Shown here one piece after another: positions 32,200-40,956 of a stretch of DNA of 64,000 nt. A model generated the notes under the pieces. That model did no database searches, had not been told where the DNA came from, and saw only the letters and a program-made list of their open reading frames with translations. Location of the stretch: positions 1,054,001-1,118,000 of the forward strand of contig NZ_AKCI01000001.1 of the NCBI RefSeq assembly GCF_000269605.1, read 5' to 3'. Every line of letters begins with the position of its first letter. Position 1 is the first letter of the stretch. This DNA is from Scardovia wiggsiae F0424 (lineage in GTDB: Bacteria; Actinomycetota; Actinomycetes; Actinomycetales; Bifidobacteriaceae). Made by a program: the position numbers and the translations under genes.

Positions 32200-33531
32200 C
32201 TACGCAAGCGCCCCCATCGGATCCCACGCGGGGAGCATCAGCGGCGGCTTCGTGAGGGCTTCCTGATATTCTGCGGGCAGCATGGACTTAGGCACAGCCA
32301 CTTCGTAAACATATTCGTCGAACCACGGGTCGTCCATGGTGAAATAGCCTTTATCGGCGATCTCCGTGCCCCATGAATTCTCAACGCGCCAGCGCCGTGT
32401 AGCACCGGAATCGTCTACATCTACGCCGTCGAACGCCATCGCATGGTTCATAGCGGATTCGCCGAACCGTACCCGCTCCTCCTTGCTGAGGTTGAAATCG
32501 AAATCATACACATGGTTATACTCAAAAAGGTCAGTCGCCCATGCACCGCTGTCGCGGTCCATCATCGGATGGCAGTCAGCGCCAAACCATACAGGGATAC
32601 CCTGCTCTGTCAGGATCTTTTTGACGCAGTCTTTCATGAATTGAGTATCTACATTCAGATAAGCCGTTGGCGTACCGCCAACAACATTCCCCAGATGCTC
32701 GATCCCGATCATCTGCCCTTTCGGATGCTCCCTGCGGGGATCATCAACAAGGCATACGTAGTCTTCCAGGCCTGCGGTCACATACTTCTTCCAGAACCCT
32801 ACAGGCGTAAGGGTCCCATCGCGGTGGAATGTACCGTCTTCGTCCGTCCACTCCCAGTCAAATTCAGTTGGAGGGGTGCCCAGATGTATCGTCAGGATAC
32901 GGTGGCATGCTGCCAAGGCATTCTGCACAATATCAGCTGAACGGGAAGGCTTCTCGAACATGTGAGCTACCGCCTGATGCAGAACGCTGCGCAGCTGATG
33001 GTTCATCTCTCCGGTATTTCCGGATGACTCGGTTTCCGGATAAAGGTCACGCGGGACAGCACCATACTTGGTATAGATATTCATAGCCATTGTCCACTGG
33101 CCGCCGTCACCCATAACATCGCCAAGCATAAACTGGATAAGCCGGGAATCACTTTTCTCACCCTGTTCTGCAAGCTCTCTGACATCCTGAAGGAAGTAGT
33201 TGACACGTTCCAGCTTGTCATAATACATCGCATAGTTCTGGGAAAACTCAAATTCTTTAAGGCCCAGATTCTTTTTCGCCACAAACCGCGCTACGTTCAG
33301 CGAGCTGAACAGCCAGCAGCGCCCGGACCTCTTCTGGTTAGTTGCAGGACCGTTATCAACTATCGTTGAGAACCTCCGCTGGAGCAGGCGGGCCCGGTCA
33401 TAATTCTTCGCCGCCTTATTGATTCCCGAAGATGTAACAGCATTCATTGCAAGACGGTTCTCAGGACGGGCATTGAAATTGTCCTGCAGCCCGGAAAGCT
33501 TTTGGCTGTCTAATGGTTTGAACTCAGTCAT
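32200..33531 (-). CDS. pepC: Aminopeptidase C (bleomycin hydrolase family)
   Basis: 443 residues, cysteine peptidase family C1B. The active-site cysteine lies in NQKRSGRCWLFSSLN (residue ~70), the histidine in MNHAMAFDGVDVD (~365), and the asparagine in WRVENSWGTE (~387). It forms a hexameric cytoplasmic barrel that removes N-terminal amino acids; its own C-terminus (DPMGALA here) reaches the active site. Together with the nearby pyroglutamyl peptidase it suits life on peptides. A 13-bp palindrome, TAACGTAACGTTA at 33590-33602, lies 58 bp upstream and may be a control site. Confidence 0.96.
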   Translation of the reverse strand: MTEFKPLDSQKLSGLQDNFNARPENRLAMNAVTSSGINKAAKNYDRARLLQRRFSTIVDNGPATNQKRSGRCWLFSSLNVARFVAKKNLGLKEFEFSQNYAMYYDKLERVNYFLQDVRELAEQGEKSDSRLIQFMLGDVMGDGGQWTMAMNIYTKYGAVPRDLYPETESSGNTGEMNHQLRSVLHQAVAHMFEKPSRSADIVQNALAACHRILTIHLGTPPTEFDWEWTDEDGTFHRDGTLTPVGFWKKYVTAGLEDYVCLVDDPRREHPKGQMIGIEHLGNVVGGTPTAYLNVDTQFMKDCVKKILTEQGIPVWFGADCHPMMDRDSGAWATDLFEYNHVYDFDFNLSKEERVRFGESAMNHAMAFDGVDVDDSGATRRWRVENSWGTEIADKGYFTMDDPWFDEYVYEVAVPKSMLPAEYQEALTKPPLMLPAWDPMGALA

Positions 33532-33645
33532 GTTAACCTTTCATTACTTTTTACCGCATATTTTGCGCAGCCAGTTGCATGGCCAATTTTAACGTAACGT
33601 TATGCTTACTGCCAGTGTACTAGACAGCAGCCACCAGCGGGCATC

Positions 33646-34962
33646 CTATTTTCCGCTGCCGGCCTTTTTCCCGTCGGCGCCGGAACCTTTACCGCTTTCC
33701 CCCTCCGGCTGTGCAAAGGGCCCGAACTGCCCGAAGGCCTGCGAGAAGATGGAACGCAGCTCATCGACACGCGAAGTGATTGCCGCCTCACGCTCCTGCA
33801 GGGAAGATATCTGCTCCTGCAGACCGCTGATTTCCTTCTGGGCTGCATTACGCCGCTCACTGATAAGTTCACTGGCCTTTTTATCGGCATCTTCCAAAGC
33901 GGACTTCAATGCCTCATCGGCCTCTGCGCGCTTCTGGTCAGCATACTCATCAGCCTGGGCGCGTGTATTCCTGGCCTCTTCCAGAAGCTTATTAGTCTCA
34001 TTTTCAACCTGGTCACGCTGCTGGGCAAGCTGCTCGAGCAGCTGGTTCACCTGGCGGGAAGCATCGTCCTGCTGCTTCTGGATGGCCTCCCGGGCGGCTT
34101 TTGCCTCCTCTGCTACGGCACTTTCCGACTTGGCTTTGTCAATAGTAGACTGGTCAGCAATCTGCTGGGCCTGTGCCTTTGCCGTATCAGTAATCTCAGT
34201 TGCCTGCCTCTGGGCGTCAGAGAGCATTTTACTGACACGTTCCTGCGCCTGCGCCAGCTTCCTGTTAGCAGAATCCAGCGCCTCTTCGATCTGGTCGTTA
34301 GCTTCGCCCCTTTTCGCAGTGATATCTTCGTTCGCATCACGCCTGATCTGTGCTATCTCCTCAGCAGCCTGCCGGCGCATGTCTGCAATCTCTTTTTCCT
34401 GCTCAGCCCTTTCAGATTCCATTGTTTTGTCATGCTCGCTCCTGCTGTTGGCAAGTTCCACCTCCAACGCATGGAGCTGGCTGTCGCTCTGCTGCCTGGC
34501 GGTGGATCGCAGCTGCTGCGCCTCTTCCTGGGCATTCTGTCTGAGGGCCTCAGCCTTGCTTTTTGCCTTTCCGAGTATAGATTCAGCATTCTTCTCGGCT
34601 TCTTCAGTCATGCGCTGGGCATCAAGCTTGGCGTTGTTGACAAGGGTATCTGCCTGCGACTGGGCATTCGCACGCACGGATGCAGCGTCCTGCTGCGCAC
34701 GCTGGATAAGCTCCTTGCTCGTCTGCTCGGCAGATGCCAGAAGCTGCTGCGCATTAGCACCAAGCGAAGCAAACGATGTGCTCCCCTTCCCCTCAGATTT
34801 GCGCTTCTCTTCCTGCAGCTGGGCATCAAGCTGAAGGATACGGGCATCATACGCCTTGATCTGCTCACGCAACCGGGAAATATTCTCCTCCTGCCTGGCA
34901 AAAACCTCATCTACTCGTTCCTTATCATAACCGCGAAGGGCAGTAGGAAAATTCTCTGGCAT
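33646..34962 (-). CDS. DivIVA-domain coiled-coil protein
   Basis: 438 residues. The start PENFPTALRGYDKERVDEVFAR is a DivIVA-type membrane-curvature domain (F-x-x-x-x-R-G-Y-D-x-x-x-V-D). The next ~370 residues are an almost unbroken alanine-, glutamine- and glutamate-rich coiled coil without proline. The tail is G/S/K-rich with EGESGKGSGADGKK. Actinobacterial proteins of this type (DivIVA, Scy) sit at poles or septa and organise growth and the cytoskeleton. As only one copy is seen here I cannot tell whether it is the main DivIVA (Wag31) or an additional filament protein; the length exceeds Wag31. Confidence 0.85.
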   Translation of the reverse strand: MPENFPTALRGYDKERVDEVFARQEENISRLREQIKAYDARILQLDAQLQEEKRKSEGKGSTSFASLGANAQQLLASAEQTSKELIQRAQQDAASVRANAQSQADTLVNNAKLDAQRMTEEAEKNAESILGKAKSKAEALRQNAQEEAQQLRSTARQQSDSQLHALEVELANSRSEHDKTMESERAEQEKEIADMRRQAAEEIAQIRRDANEDITAKRGEANDQIEEALDSANRKLAQAQERVSKMLSDAQRQATEITDTAKAQAQQIADQSTIDKAKSESAVAEEAKAAREAIQKQQDDASRQVNQLLEQLAQQRDQVENETNKLLEEARNTRAQADEYADQKRAEADEALKSALEDADKKASELISERRNAAQKEISGLQEQISSLQEREAAITSRVDELRSIFSQAFGQFGPFAQPEGESGKGSGADGKKAGSGK

Positions 34963-35055
34963 CTTATCTCCATTGCATATTTATTATTTGTATTTATAGT
35001 TATTGTTATAGTTGTCGGAAACTTGTGAAACACAATTCACGAGTATTATACGATA

Positions 35056-35715
35056 CTACGCGCGAAGAATCTCGGGGGGAAGCGGTTTTCTGTAATAATC
35101 TACACTCATCTTCACAACATCCTGTGCAGCAGTGATCATCTGATCCAGCGACATGCCCGGGGTATAGCCGTGTTCCTTGCCTACAAGGGGAAGGCTCACG
35201 AAACCGGCCAGGGTATTATTGTGTTTATTGCTCCAATTCAGGAGCTGGTAGAAAAGCGAGTTGCATACAAAAGTCCCGGCATCAGAACTCAGGGATGCGG
35301 GGATGCTGTTCTTCGCAAAACACTGCAGGATGCCGTGCAGCGGCAGATGCGTCCAATATGCCTGGGGTGCGCCGGGTATTATAGGCATGCGGCGGGGCTG
35401 GACATCGTCCGCATCCGGCTTCTGCGCATCAATAAAATTCGTCGCACAGCATTCAAGGATCACTGACTGGGCATGTGTTTTCAGCCCAGTGGCAATAACT
35501 ATATCCGGATGGGCTGCGTCAAGCGTTTTCAGCAGTACAGGCCATGCATTCTGGAAACTCAGCGGCATCAGGACTGATGCAACGTTAATATGCACATCAG
35601 TTTTTTCATCTGCAACACTGTCGCGGGCAAGCGTTTCGCATACCTCTCTGGACGGGTTGACATCAACATTGTCATAATGTTCAAAGCCGCATACAACAAC
35701 GTTTACTGTATCCAT
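35056..35715 (-). CDS. pcp: Pyroglutamyl-peptidase I family protein
   Basis: 219 residues, peptidase family C15, which removes N-terminal pyroglutamate. VVVCGFEHYDNVDVNPSREV matches the N-terminal GF..F....NPS pattern. The catalytic glutamate is probably in VILECCATNFIDA, and the catalytic cysteine is in SSDAGTFVCNSLFYQLL. The catalytic histidine normally sits in G-F-I-H-x-P; here the motif is AGFVSLPLVGKEHG, with serine at that place and a histidine eight residues later. Activity is therefore uncertain. It lies in a minus-strand group with the YfiH protein and pepC. Confidence 0.85.
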   Translation of the reverse strand: MDTVNVVVCGFEHYDNVDVNPSREVCETLARDSVADEKTDVHINVASVLMPLSFQNAWPVLLKTLDAAHPDIVIATGLKTHAQSVILECCATNFIDAQKPDADDVQPRRMPIIPGAPQAYWTHLPLHGILQCFAKNSIPASLSSDAGTFVCNSLFYQLLNWSNKHNNTLAGFVSLPLVGKEHGYTPGMSLDQMITAAQDVVKMSVDYYRKPLPPEILRA

Positions 35716-35737
35716 GACACCACCGCACTCCCTGTTA

Positions 35738-36907
35738 TCATTTGCTGCCCTGCTGATCCGGGACAGCTGCAGTCCCTTCTTCGATTATACTTTCTGCCCC
35801 TGCCTCCGCAATATCCTCAGCTGCAAGCTGCGCCCTGAGAGCAGCCTGTTCCTTTTCCAGCCTGGCCGGATCTGTCCGAGTAATAATGCTTAAGGCCCGT
35901 CCGCTGTCAGCTTTTCCTGATCTGACAGCCCTGCGATGGGAATACCACAGCGGGTTTTCAAGCGTACACAGAGGATGCTCCATCTTATCAAGCCGCTTAC
36001 TGAGAGGGCCGCCCTCAGCATCGGCCCTGCACAGCGCCTGGAATTCAGGATCAGTTTCAAGGTAATATGTTGCAGCCCGTACACGCGGTCCGGAATCTGC
36101 TATCCTGCTGCCGGAAATACCCTCATGCGCAAGTATCTGGAGTGCTGCCAGCGTAATATCAATACCTTTTCCGCCGAAACGGGTCACCGTAGCAGTCCCG
36201 GGGAACTGCCTGTCAAACTCATCTGCAATATCACTGCCGACTTCATAGCAGCTGCCGCAGATACACGGGCCCAGAGTTGCTGCCATATGGGATGACCGGG
36301 CGCCCCGGCTCTCCATCGCATGTATCAGGTTCTGCAGGACGCCGCGCTGCAGGCCTTTCCGTCCGCAATGCGCCGCACCGATGATCCCGGCATGGGGATC
36401 GGCAAGTAGTACGGGCAGACAGTCCGCAGTAAAAACCCCAATAGCCCTGTCCTGCTGCAGCGTATACTGCGCGTCGGCTTCGATCCCGTAAAACCTGTCG
36501 GCACAGGCTTCTGCAAATGATTCTCCACCGGCTTCTCCCTTAGGGCCGGGAACGCTGCCGTCAGAAGCCTGGGCGCCAATGACGCTGCGGATCCGTTCCA
36601 GCTCATCATCTGTGCTGACGGCCCGCGCAGAGTGGATCTGGGATACTGTGTACACGCGAGACCCCACAACACCGTCTACAGCAAACCTGTTCGCATACAC
36701 ATGGCTGGGATCATCTCCGACTTTCGACCCGAGATTGCAGAATGCCCAGTCTCCCTGGGAGTGCCCGCCGAGGCGCGTCGTGTAGTGCACAGTGATGCCC
36801 GGAGCCAGCGCGATAGGGATAAGCGCAGGGGTACGGGCAGTTGAGATGCTGGCCCCATCGGGAAGCTGAATCATACCGGATGTATTATATGTATTATCGT
36901 TTTCCAT
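35738..36907 (-). CDS. YfiH/LACC1-family purine nucleoside phosphorylase-like protein
   Basis: 389 residues from the ATG at 36907; the frame is open 45 codons further but overlaps the aldo/keto reductase remnant. Family once called multicopper polyphenol oxidase, now known for zinc-dependent purine nucleoside phosphorylase/adenosine deaminase activity. The metal ligands are visible: QIHSARAV (His), VFTADCLPVLLAD (Cys) and GAAHCGRKGLQRGV (His), then LGPCICGSCYEVG. Long insertions enlarge it over the typical 250 residues (around 120-150), and an acidic extension ends the chain. In actinobacteria it is often near cell-division genes; here DivIVA is two genes on. Confidence 0.88.
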   Translation of the reverse strand: MENDNTYNTSGMIQLPDGASISTARTPALIPIALAPGITVHYTTRLGGHSQGDWAFCNLGSKVGDDPSHVYANRFAVDGVVGSRVYTVSQIHSARAVSTDDELERIRSVIGAQASDGSVPGPKGEAGGESFAEACADRFYGIEADAQYTLQQDRAIGVFTADCLPVLLADPHAGIIGAAHCGRKGLQRGVLQNLIHAMESRGARSSHMAATLGPCICGSCYEVGSDIADEFDRQFPGTATVTRFGGKGIDITLAALQILAHEGISGSRIADSGPRVRAATYYLETDPEFQALCRADAEGGPLSKRLDKMEHPLCTLENPLWYSHRRAVRSGKADSGRALSIITRTDPARLEKEQAALRAQLAAEDIAEAGAESIIEEGTAAVPDQQGSK

Positions 36908-36911
36908 AATG

Positions 36912-37805
36912 CTAGCCAAGATATTCCAGCTCCTGCGCCGACAGCTCCACGCAATCTGCGTGCAGTGAATCAATAACAGTTTCCGCACGATGGGTCCCGG
37001 GGAGCACGAACACGTGGTCCCCACGCGCGAGTTCCCACGCAAGGACTATCTGCTGACAGCTCACACCATGCGCTGCAGCAACCCTGCGGAAGGGGTCGAA
37101 CATGGATTCATCGTACGGCTTGCGGAAACCGCCCAGAGGGCTCCAGCAGACGAAAGCCAGCCCAAGCTCGGCAGTGCAGTCAATAGTATCCTGGGTATCG
37201 CGGTGAATTGGCGAAAACTGGTTCTGCACCGCTACCAGGGCATCGCCCAGTATCCTATGCGCAATACCGATCTGTTCAACGCTTGCATTGGATATCCCTA
37301 TCGTTCTGGCAACCCCCTAGTCATAAAGGGACTTCATAGCCTCAATAGATTCAGCATAGGGCACCTTAGGGTCAGGGCGATGGAAATACAGCAGGTCGAT
37401 AGCTTCTACGCTGAGCACCGCAGCAGACTGTTTGGCATATCTGATCAGGGATTCCGGACGGCCATCGATCCCCCATGTGGGCCTGCCGTCTGTAAAATTC
37501 CGGAAATGGCCTGCCTTTGTTGCCACTGTCACTTCCCCGCGCGGACCGTCCCATGTCTCCAGGGCAGCCTTCACAAGCTTTTCTGCCGCCTGCTCTTCCC
37601 CTCCGGATTCATAATATGCCCACGCAGTATCTATATGGCGGCAGCCTGCATCCAAAGCGGTATGAATAATATCTATTGATTCCTGCCGGCCGGGCTTTTT
37701 CTCAATTGCAAGGCCCATAGTCCCCAGCCCAATGGCAGTTGTGCGGATACTGCCCATACGCCTCATCAGCCGATGTCCCCCGCCGCGGCTTCCTGTATTT
37801 TCCAT
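36912..37805 (-). pseudogene. Aldo/keto reductase interrupted by an in-frame TAG
   Basis: Full-length aldo/keto reductase reading in one frame except for a TAG at 37317-37319. Upstream part: GLGTMGLAIEKKPGRQES, AGCRHIDTAWAYYESGGEEQ (catalytic Tyr), VTVATKAGHF (Lys), DLLYFHRPDPKVP (His), IEAMKSLYD. Then stop, then GVARTIGISNAS, ENQFSPIHR-like VQNQFSPIHRD, CWSPLGG and the rest. The usual residue at the stop is Glu (GAG), one base from TAG. ATG at 37805 has AGGAAG six bases before it. Either a fresh nonsense mutation, a sequencing error, or suppression. Downstream it still touches the YfiH gene. Confidence 0.85.
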
Positions 37806-38103
37806 ATTATGCTTCCTGACTGCCGTCACTGCTCCATAGTGTTACAATGCCTTATTTTACTATACTTTACAGCATAAGTGCTGTATGTACCGCATACCGC
37901 ATGTTTCTGCGGGCAAACCCCATTTTCCGGCTGCATCCCGCTGCCGGGAACTATGTTCCCCCGCTTTCTGCTTCCATGCAGGCACTGCCAAAATCGAACG
38001 GATGTGCTAAACTCGTTACCACTCAAAATTAAGGGTCTGTGCAGGCTGGCCTTTATACAGATATTCTCACGAGCCGAAAATAAACAACGGAAAGGGGGAG
38101 AAT

Positions 38104-38838
38104 ATGATTGAGTTCAGAAACGTTTGCAAACAGTTCGATGATACCGCAGTCATCAATAATGAATCATTCACTATCAGTACCGGGGAGTTTTTTGTCCTTG
38201 TCGGCCCCAGCGGCGGAGGGAAAACAACAACGCTGAAAATGATCAACCGGCTTGTTGAGCCTACTTCGGGAAGCATCCTTATAGACGGGGAAGATATTAC
38301 CAGCCTGCCCCTGCGTGACCTCCGCCTTGAAACGGGTTATGTACTCCAGCAGATCGCGCTTTTCCCCAATATGACCGTTGGACAGAATATCGGGCTGATC
38401 CCTGAAATGAAGGGCTGGTCAAAGGCAGACCGTGCCGAAAAAGCCAGGAGCCTTCTTAAAAGGGTTGACCTTGACCCGGAAACATATTACGGGCGTTACC
38501 CTGATGAACTGTCAGGCGGCGAGCAGCAGCGGATCGGCATACTGCGGGCACTGGTTGCCAGCCCTAAGGTAATACTGATGGATGAGCCTTTCAGTGCGCT
38601 TGACCCCATTACCCGCGTCCAGCTGCAGGACCTTACGCTTGACCTCCATGACGACCTCGGCACCACGATAGTTTTCGTGACCCACGATATCAACGAAGCC
38701 CAGTATCTTGCAGACCGGATATGTGTTATCAATGACGGCCGCGTTGCTCAGACCGGCACCCCTGATGAGATCAGGGAGAATCCGGCTGACGATTTCGTCA
38801 GAGACCTTTTCCACCACACCCGAAGGAGGAAGCACTGA
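38104..38838 (+). CDS. Osmoprotectant (glycine betaine/choline-type) ABC transporter ATPase
   Basis: 244 residues. Walker [13 protein letters not shown] near residue 35, signature [14 protein letters not shown] near 138, Walker [14 protein letters not shown] near 157, H-loop [10 protein letters not shown] near 190. It lacks the C-terminal CBS domains of OpuCA/ProV. It belongs to the quaternary-amine uptake family by sequence and by its partner. AAAGGGGGAG precedes the ATG. The stop overlaps the next gene's ATG by one base. The 37806-38103 spacer holds the divergent promoter region without a clear operator. Confidence 0.92.
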   Translation: MIEFRNVCKQFDDTAVINNESFTISTGEFFVLVGPSGGGKTTTLKMINRLVEPTSGSILIDGEDITSLPLRDLRLETGYVLQQIALFPNMTVGQNIGLIPEMKGWSKADRAEKARSLLKRVDLDPETYYGRYPDELSGGEQQRIGILRALVASPKVILMDEPFSALDPITRVQLQDLTLDLHDDLGTTIVFVTHDINEAQYLADRICVINDGRVAQTGTPDEIRENPADDFVRDLFHHTRRRKH

Positions 38839-40361
38839 TGAATGACCTGGTCACAACATTCCAAAACCGCTTCGGCGACTGGGCAGAAGCCCTTCTCCAG
38901 CATTTGCAGATATCCCTGCTGTCGCTGCTGATAGCGATCCTTATTTCGGTCCCCCTAGCGGTCTGGCTTTTCAACAGGAAAAAAGCATCAGAAGCCATCC
39001 TCCAGATAACAGGGATATTCCAGACTATCCCCTCCCTCGCACTGCTGGGACTGCTTATCCCCGTTATAGGGATCGGCACAGTACCCGCAGTGACGGCACT
39101 TGTCGTTTATGCGCTATTCCCTATCGTCCAGAACACTATTACCGGCCTGCAGGGGATAGACCCTAATCTTGTTGAAGCAGGCACCGCGTTTGGTATGACC
39201 CGTTGGGAACGCTTACGCAAATACGAGCTTCCGCTCGCTATGCCGGTGATAGTTTCCGGCGTACGGACTTCGGCTGTGATGATCATCGGCACCGCTACCC
39301 TGGCTGCCCTGATCGGTGCGGGAGGCCTGGGGTCTTTTATCCTTCTGGGTATTGACCGTAATAATAATTCGCTGATCCTTATCGGCGCCATATCATCTGC
39401 ACTGCTTGCCATCCTTTTCAGCCTGGTGATCCGCTGGCTGGAGAAGCGCTCGCTGAAGCAGATCCTCGCAGCATTCCTTGTGCTCATCGTAGGGCTGGCC
39501 GGTTCCTATGCCCCGAATTTCGTTTCGGCAGCGCAGAAACAGGATACTGTTGTTATTGCAGGCAAGCTCGGCCCTGAACCCGAAATCCTCATCAATATGT
39601 ATAAGCAGCTTATTGAGGCAGACAGCAATATCAAGGTTGCCCTCAAACCGGATTTCGGGAAAACGACTTTCCTCTACAAGGCTCTGAAGCGCGGCGATAT
39701 TGATATTTACCCGGAGTTCACCGGGACTATTACGGAAAGCCTGCTGACGGATAAGCCGAAGGCATCGAATGACCCCGGTGCTGTCTATAGTGCCGCGCGC
39801 GATGGGATCCTCAGGCAGGACAGCCTTGTCCTCCTTAAACCCATGAGATTCCAGGACACGTATGCCGTAGCAGTGAAGAAGCATTATGCGGACCAGTACA
39901 GCCTGAAAAATATCTCGGACCTGGCAAATGTCGGCGGCTCTGTGCAGGCAGGGTTTACGGCTGAATTCAATGACCGCGATGATGGGAACCGAGGTCTGAA
40001 GAAGGTGTACGGGCTTGACCTCAATGTCAGGACGATGGATCCTGCTCTGCGCTATACGGCTATCAATGATGGCCAGGTGCAGATAGTGGATGCATATTCT
40101 ACCGATGCTGAGATAACACAGTACAATCTGATAGCCCTTAAGGACAATAAGCATCTGTTCCCGCCGTATCAGGGGGCTCCGCTTATGAAGTCTTCCCTGC
40201 TGAAAAAGCATCCTGAGCTGCAGCGGATCCTCAATAAGCTCAGCGGTAAGATCACTGATGCTGAAATGAGCAGGATGAATTACGAAGTCAAAGTCCGCAA
40301 CCGTGCAGCTGCTGATGTTGCCCACGAATATCTGCTGAAGGAAGGCCTTTTGAAGAAATAG
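38838..40361 (+). CDS. Fused permease and substrate-binding protein of the osmoprotectant ABC transporter
   Basis: 507 residues. Residues 1-215 are the permease with six or so membrane helices ([41 protein letters not shown], and the EAA-like loop [26 protein letters not shown] that contacts the ATPase). A further helix near 218-235 leads to an external binding domain ([23 protein letters not shown] to the end, type F OpuC/ProX-like, with [13 protein letters not shown]). Such permease-binding protein fusions (OpuBC/EgtU style) are known for choline, betaine or ergothioneine uptake. AAGGAGG precedes the start. The substrate cannot be told by eye. Confidence 0.92.
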   Translation: MNDLVTTFQNRFGDWAEALLQHLQISLLSLLIAILISVPLAVWLFNRKKASEAILQITGIFQTIPSLALLGLLIPVIGIGTVPAVTALVVYALFPIVQNTITGLQGIDPNLVEAGTAFGMTRWERLRKYELPLAMPVIVSGVRTSAVMIIGTATLAALIGAGGLGSFILLGIDRNNNSLILIGAISSALLAILFSLVIRWLEKRSLKQILAAFLVLIVGLAGSYAPNFVSAAQKQDTVVIAGKLGPEPEILINMYKQLIEADSNIKVALKPDFGKTTFLYKALKRGDIDIYPEFTGTITESLLTDKPKASNDPGAVYSAARDGILRQDSLVLLKPMRFQDTYAVAVKKHYADQYSLKNISDLANVGGSVQAGFTAEFNDRDDGNRGLKKVYGLDLNVRTMDPALRYTAINDGQVQIVDAYSTDAEITQYNLIALKDNKHLFPPYQGAPLMKSSLLKKHPELQRILNKLSGKITDAEMSRMNYEVKVRNRAAADVAHEYLLKEGLLKK

Positions 40362-40439
40362 CCCTGATTCTTACAAACTTCCCAGCAAACCATGCAGGTT
40401 TTATTCAGGGTTACGGTCTTTAATGTAATTACTGATGCA

Positions 40440-40574
40440 GGAAGCCGGTAGTCGCGAGTTAACGGCTGGAGCGTCAGCCAAGGTGGGTTGTCTATCTTGA
40501 GAACTGAATTCTTATAACTGAAAACCTTTCTTCTCTCTCCTTCTCTGAAGAGCCCGGTTCTCCGCCGGGCTCTT
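40440..40574 (+). other. rRNA-spacer-like stretch with terminator
   Basis: Part of a 595-bp spacer (40362-40956). GGTTGTCTATCTTGAGAACTG at 40486-40506 recalls the CTTGAGAACT box of actinobacterial rRNA leaders and spacers. It is followed by a hairpin AAGAGCCCGG-TTCTCCG-CCGGGCTCTT at 40548-40574 (10-bp perfect stem), with only a weak T-tail. No rRNA gene is present. It may be a remnant of an rRNA spacer or simply the transporter's terminator. Confidence 0.35.
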
Positions 40575-40625
40575 ACTTATATCCCCTTCCCATCTTCTGC
40601 ACCTTTCATGCTCTGCTCCCCACAT

Positions 40626-40711
40626 GCTGGTGGTAAAACACGCAGATACAAAAACCATTATGGCGGTTTCCCGCAATTTTTGATTTTGTATCTGCGTGTT
40701 TTACCACCAGC
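40626..40711. repeat. 28-bp perfect inverted repeat (long hairpin)
   Basis: The left arm 40626-40653 (starts GCTGGTGGTAAAACACGC) is the exact reverse complement of 40684-40711, with 30 bases between, which themselves contain GCGG-TTTC-CCGC. Symmetry ends abruptly on both sides. Beyond the need of a terminator, such a structure suggests a miniature element, a structured RNA or a recombination site. Confidence 0.9.
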
Positions 40712-40835
40712 TAACCAGATAAGCGGAACCTTACCCCCCTCCTCCTGAAAACACCCGGGACATACCTCAGGTATCACTGTAAAAACGGGGTTTAGAGACT
40801 TCCCCCCCTCTCCCGGTCTCCTTGTTATCCCGGAA

Positions 40836-40926
40836 AATATAAAAGAATAAAGTATAAAGAAATATAAATCCAGACTTGAAATATAAAGGAATATAAAATA
40901 TCCTGGAGTATATAAAGAAATATAAA
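40836..40926. repeat. Cluster of AATATAAA direct repeats upstream of the ATPase gene
   Basis: AATATAAA occurs at 40836, 40861, 40880, 40890 and 40919, all in the same orientation. TATAAAGAAATATAAA (16 bp) is repeated exactly at 40853-40868 and 40911-40926. The tract is strongly A/T-rich in a mixed-composition genome and ends 30 bp before the ATPase start. It could be an operator array or an origin-like iteron set. Confidence 0.7.
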
Positions 40927-40956
40927 ATATTATTACGCCCGCACGCAGGAGATATC

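Noticed and set aside
33602-34834. 410-codon serine/alanine-rich plus-strand frame
   Set aside because: Mirror of the DivIVA-like coiled coil; alanine/glutamine codons read backwards give serine, cysteine and alanine.
40626-40711. Long inverted repeat as a CRISPR repeat or tRNA-like gene
   Set aside because: Only one unit, no spacers, no cloverleaf, and no cas genes in the window.
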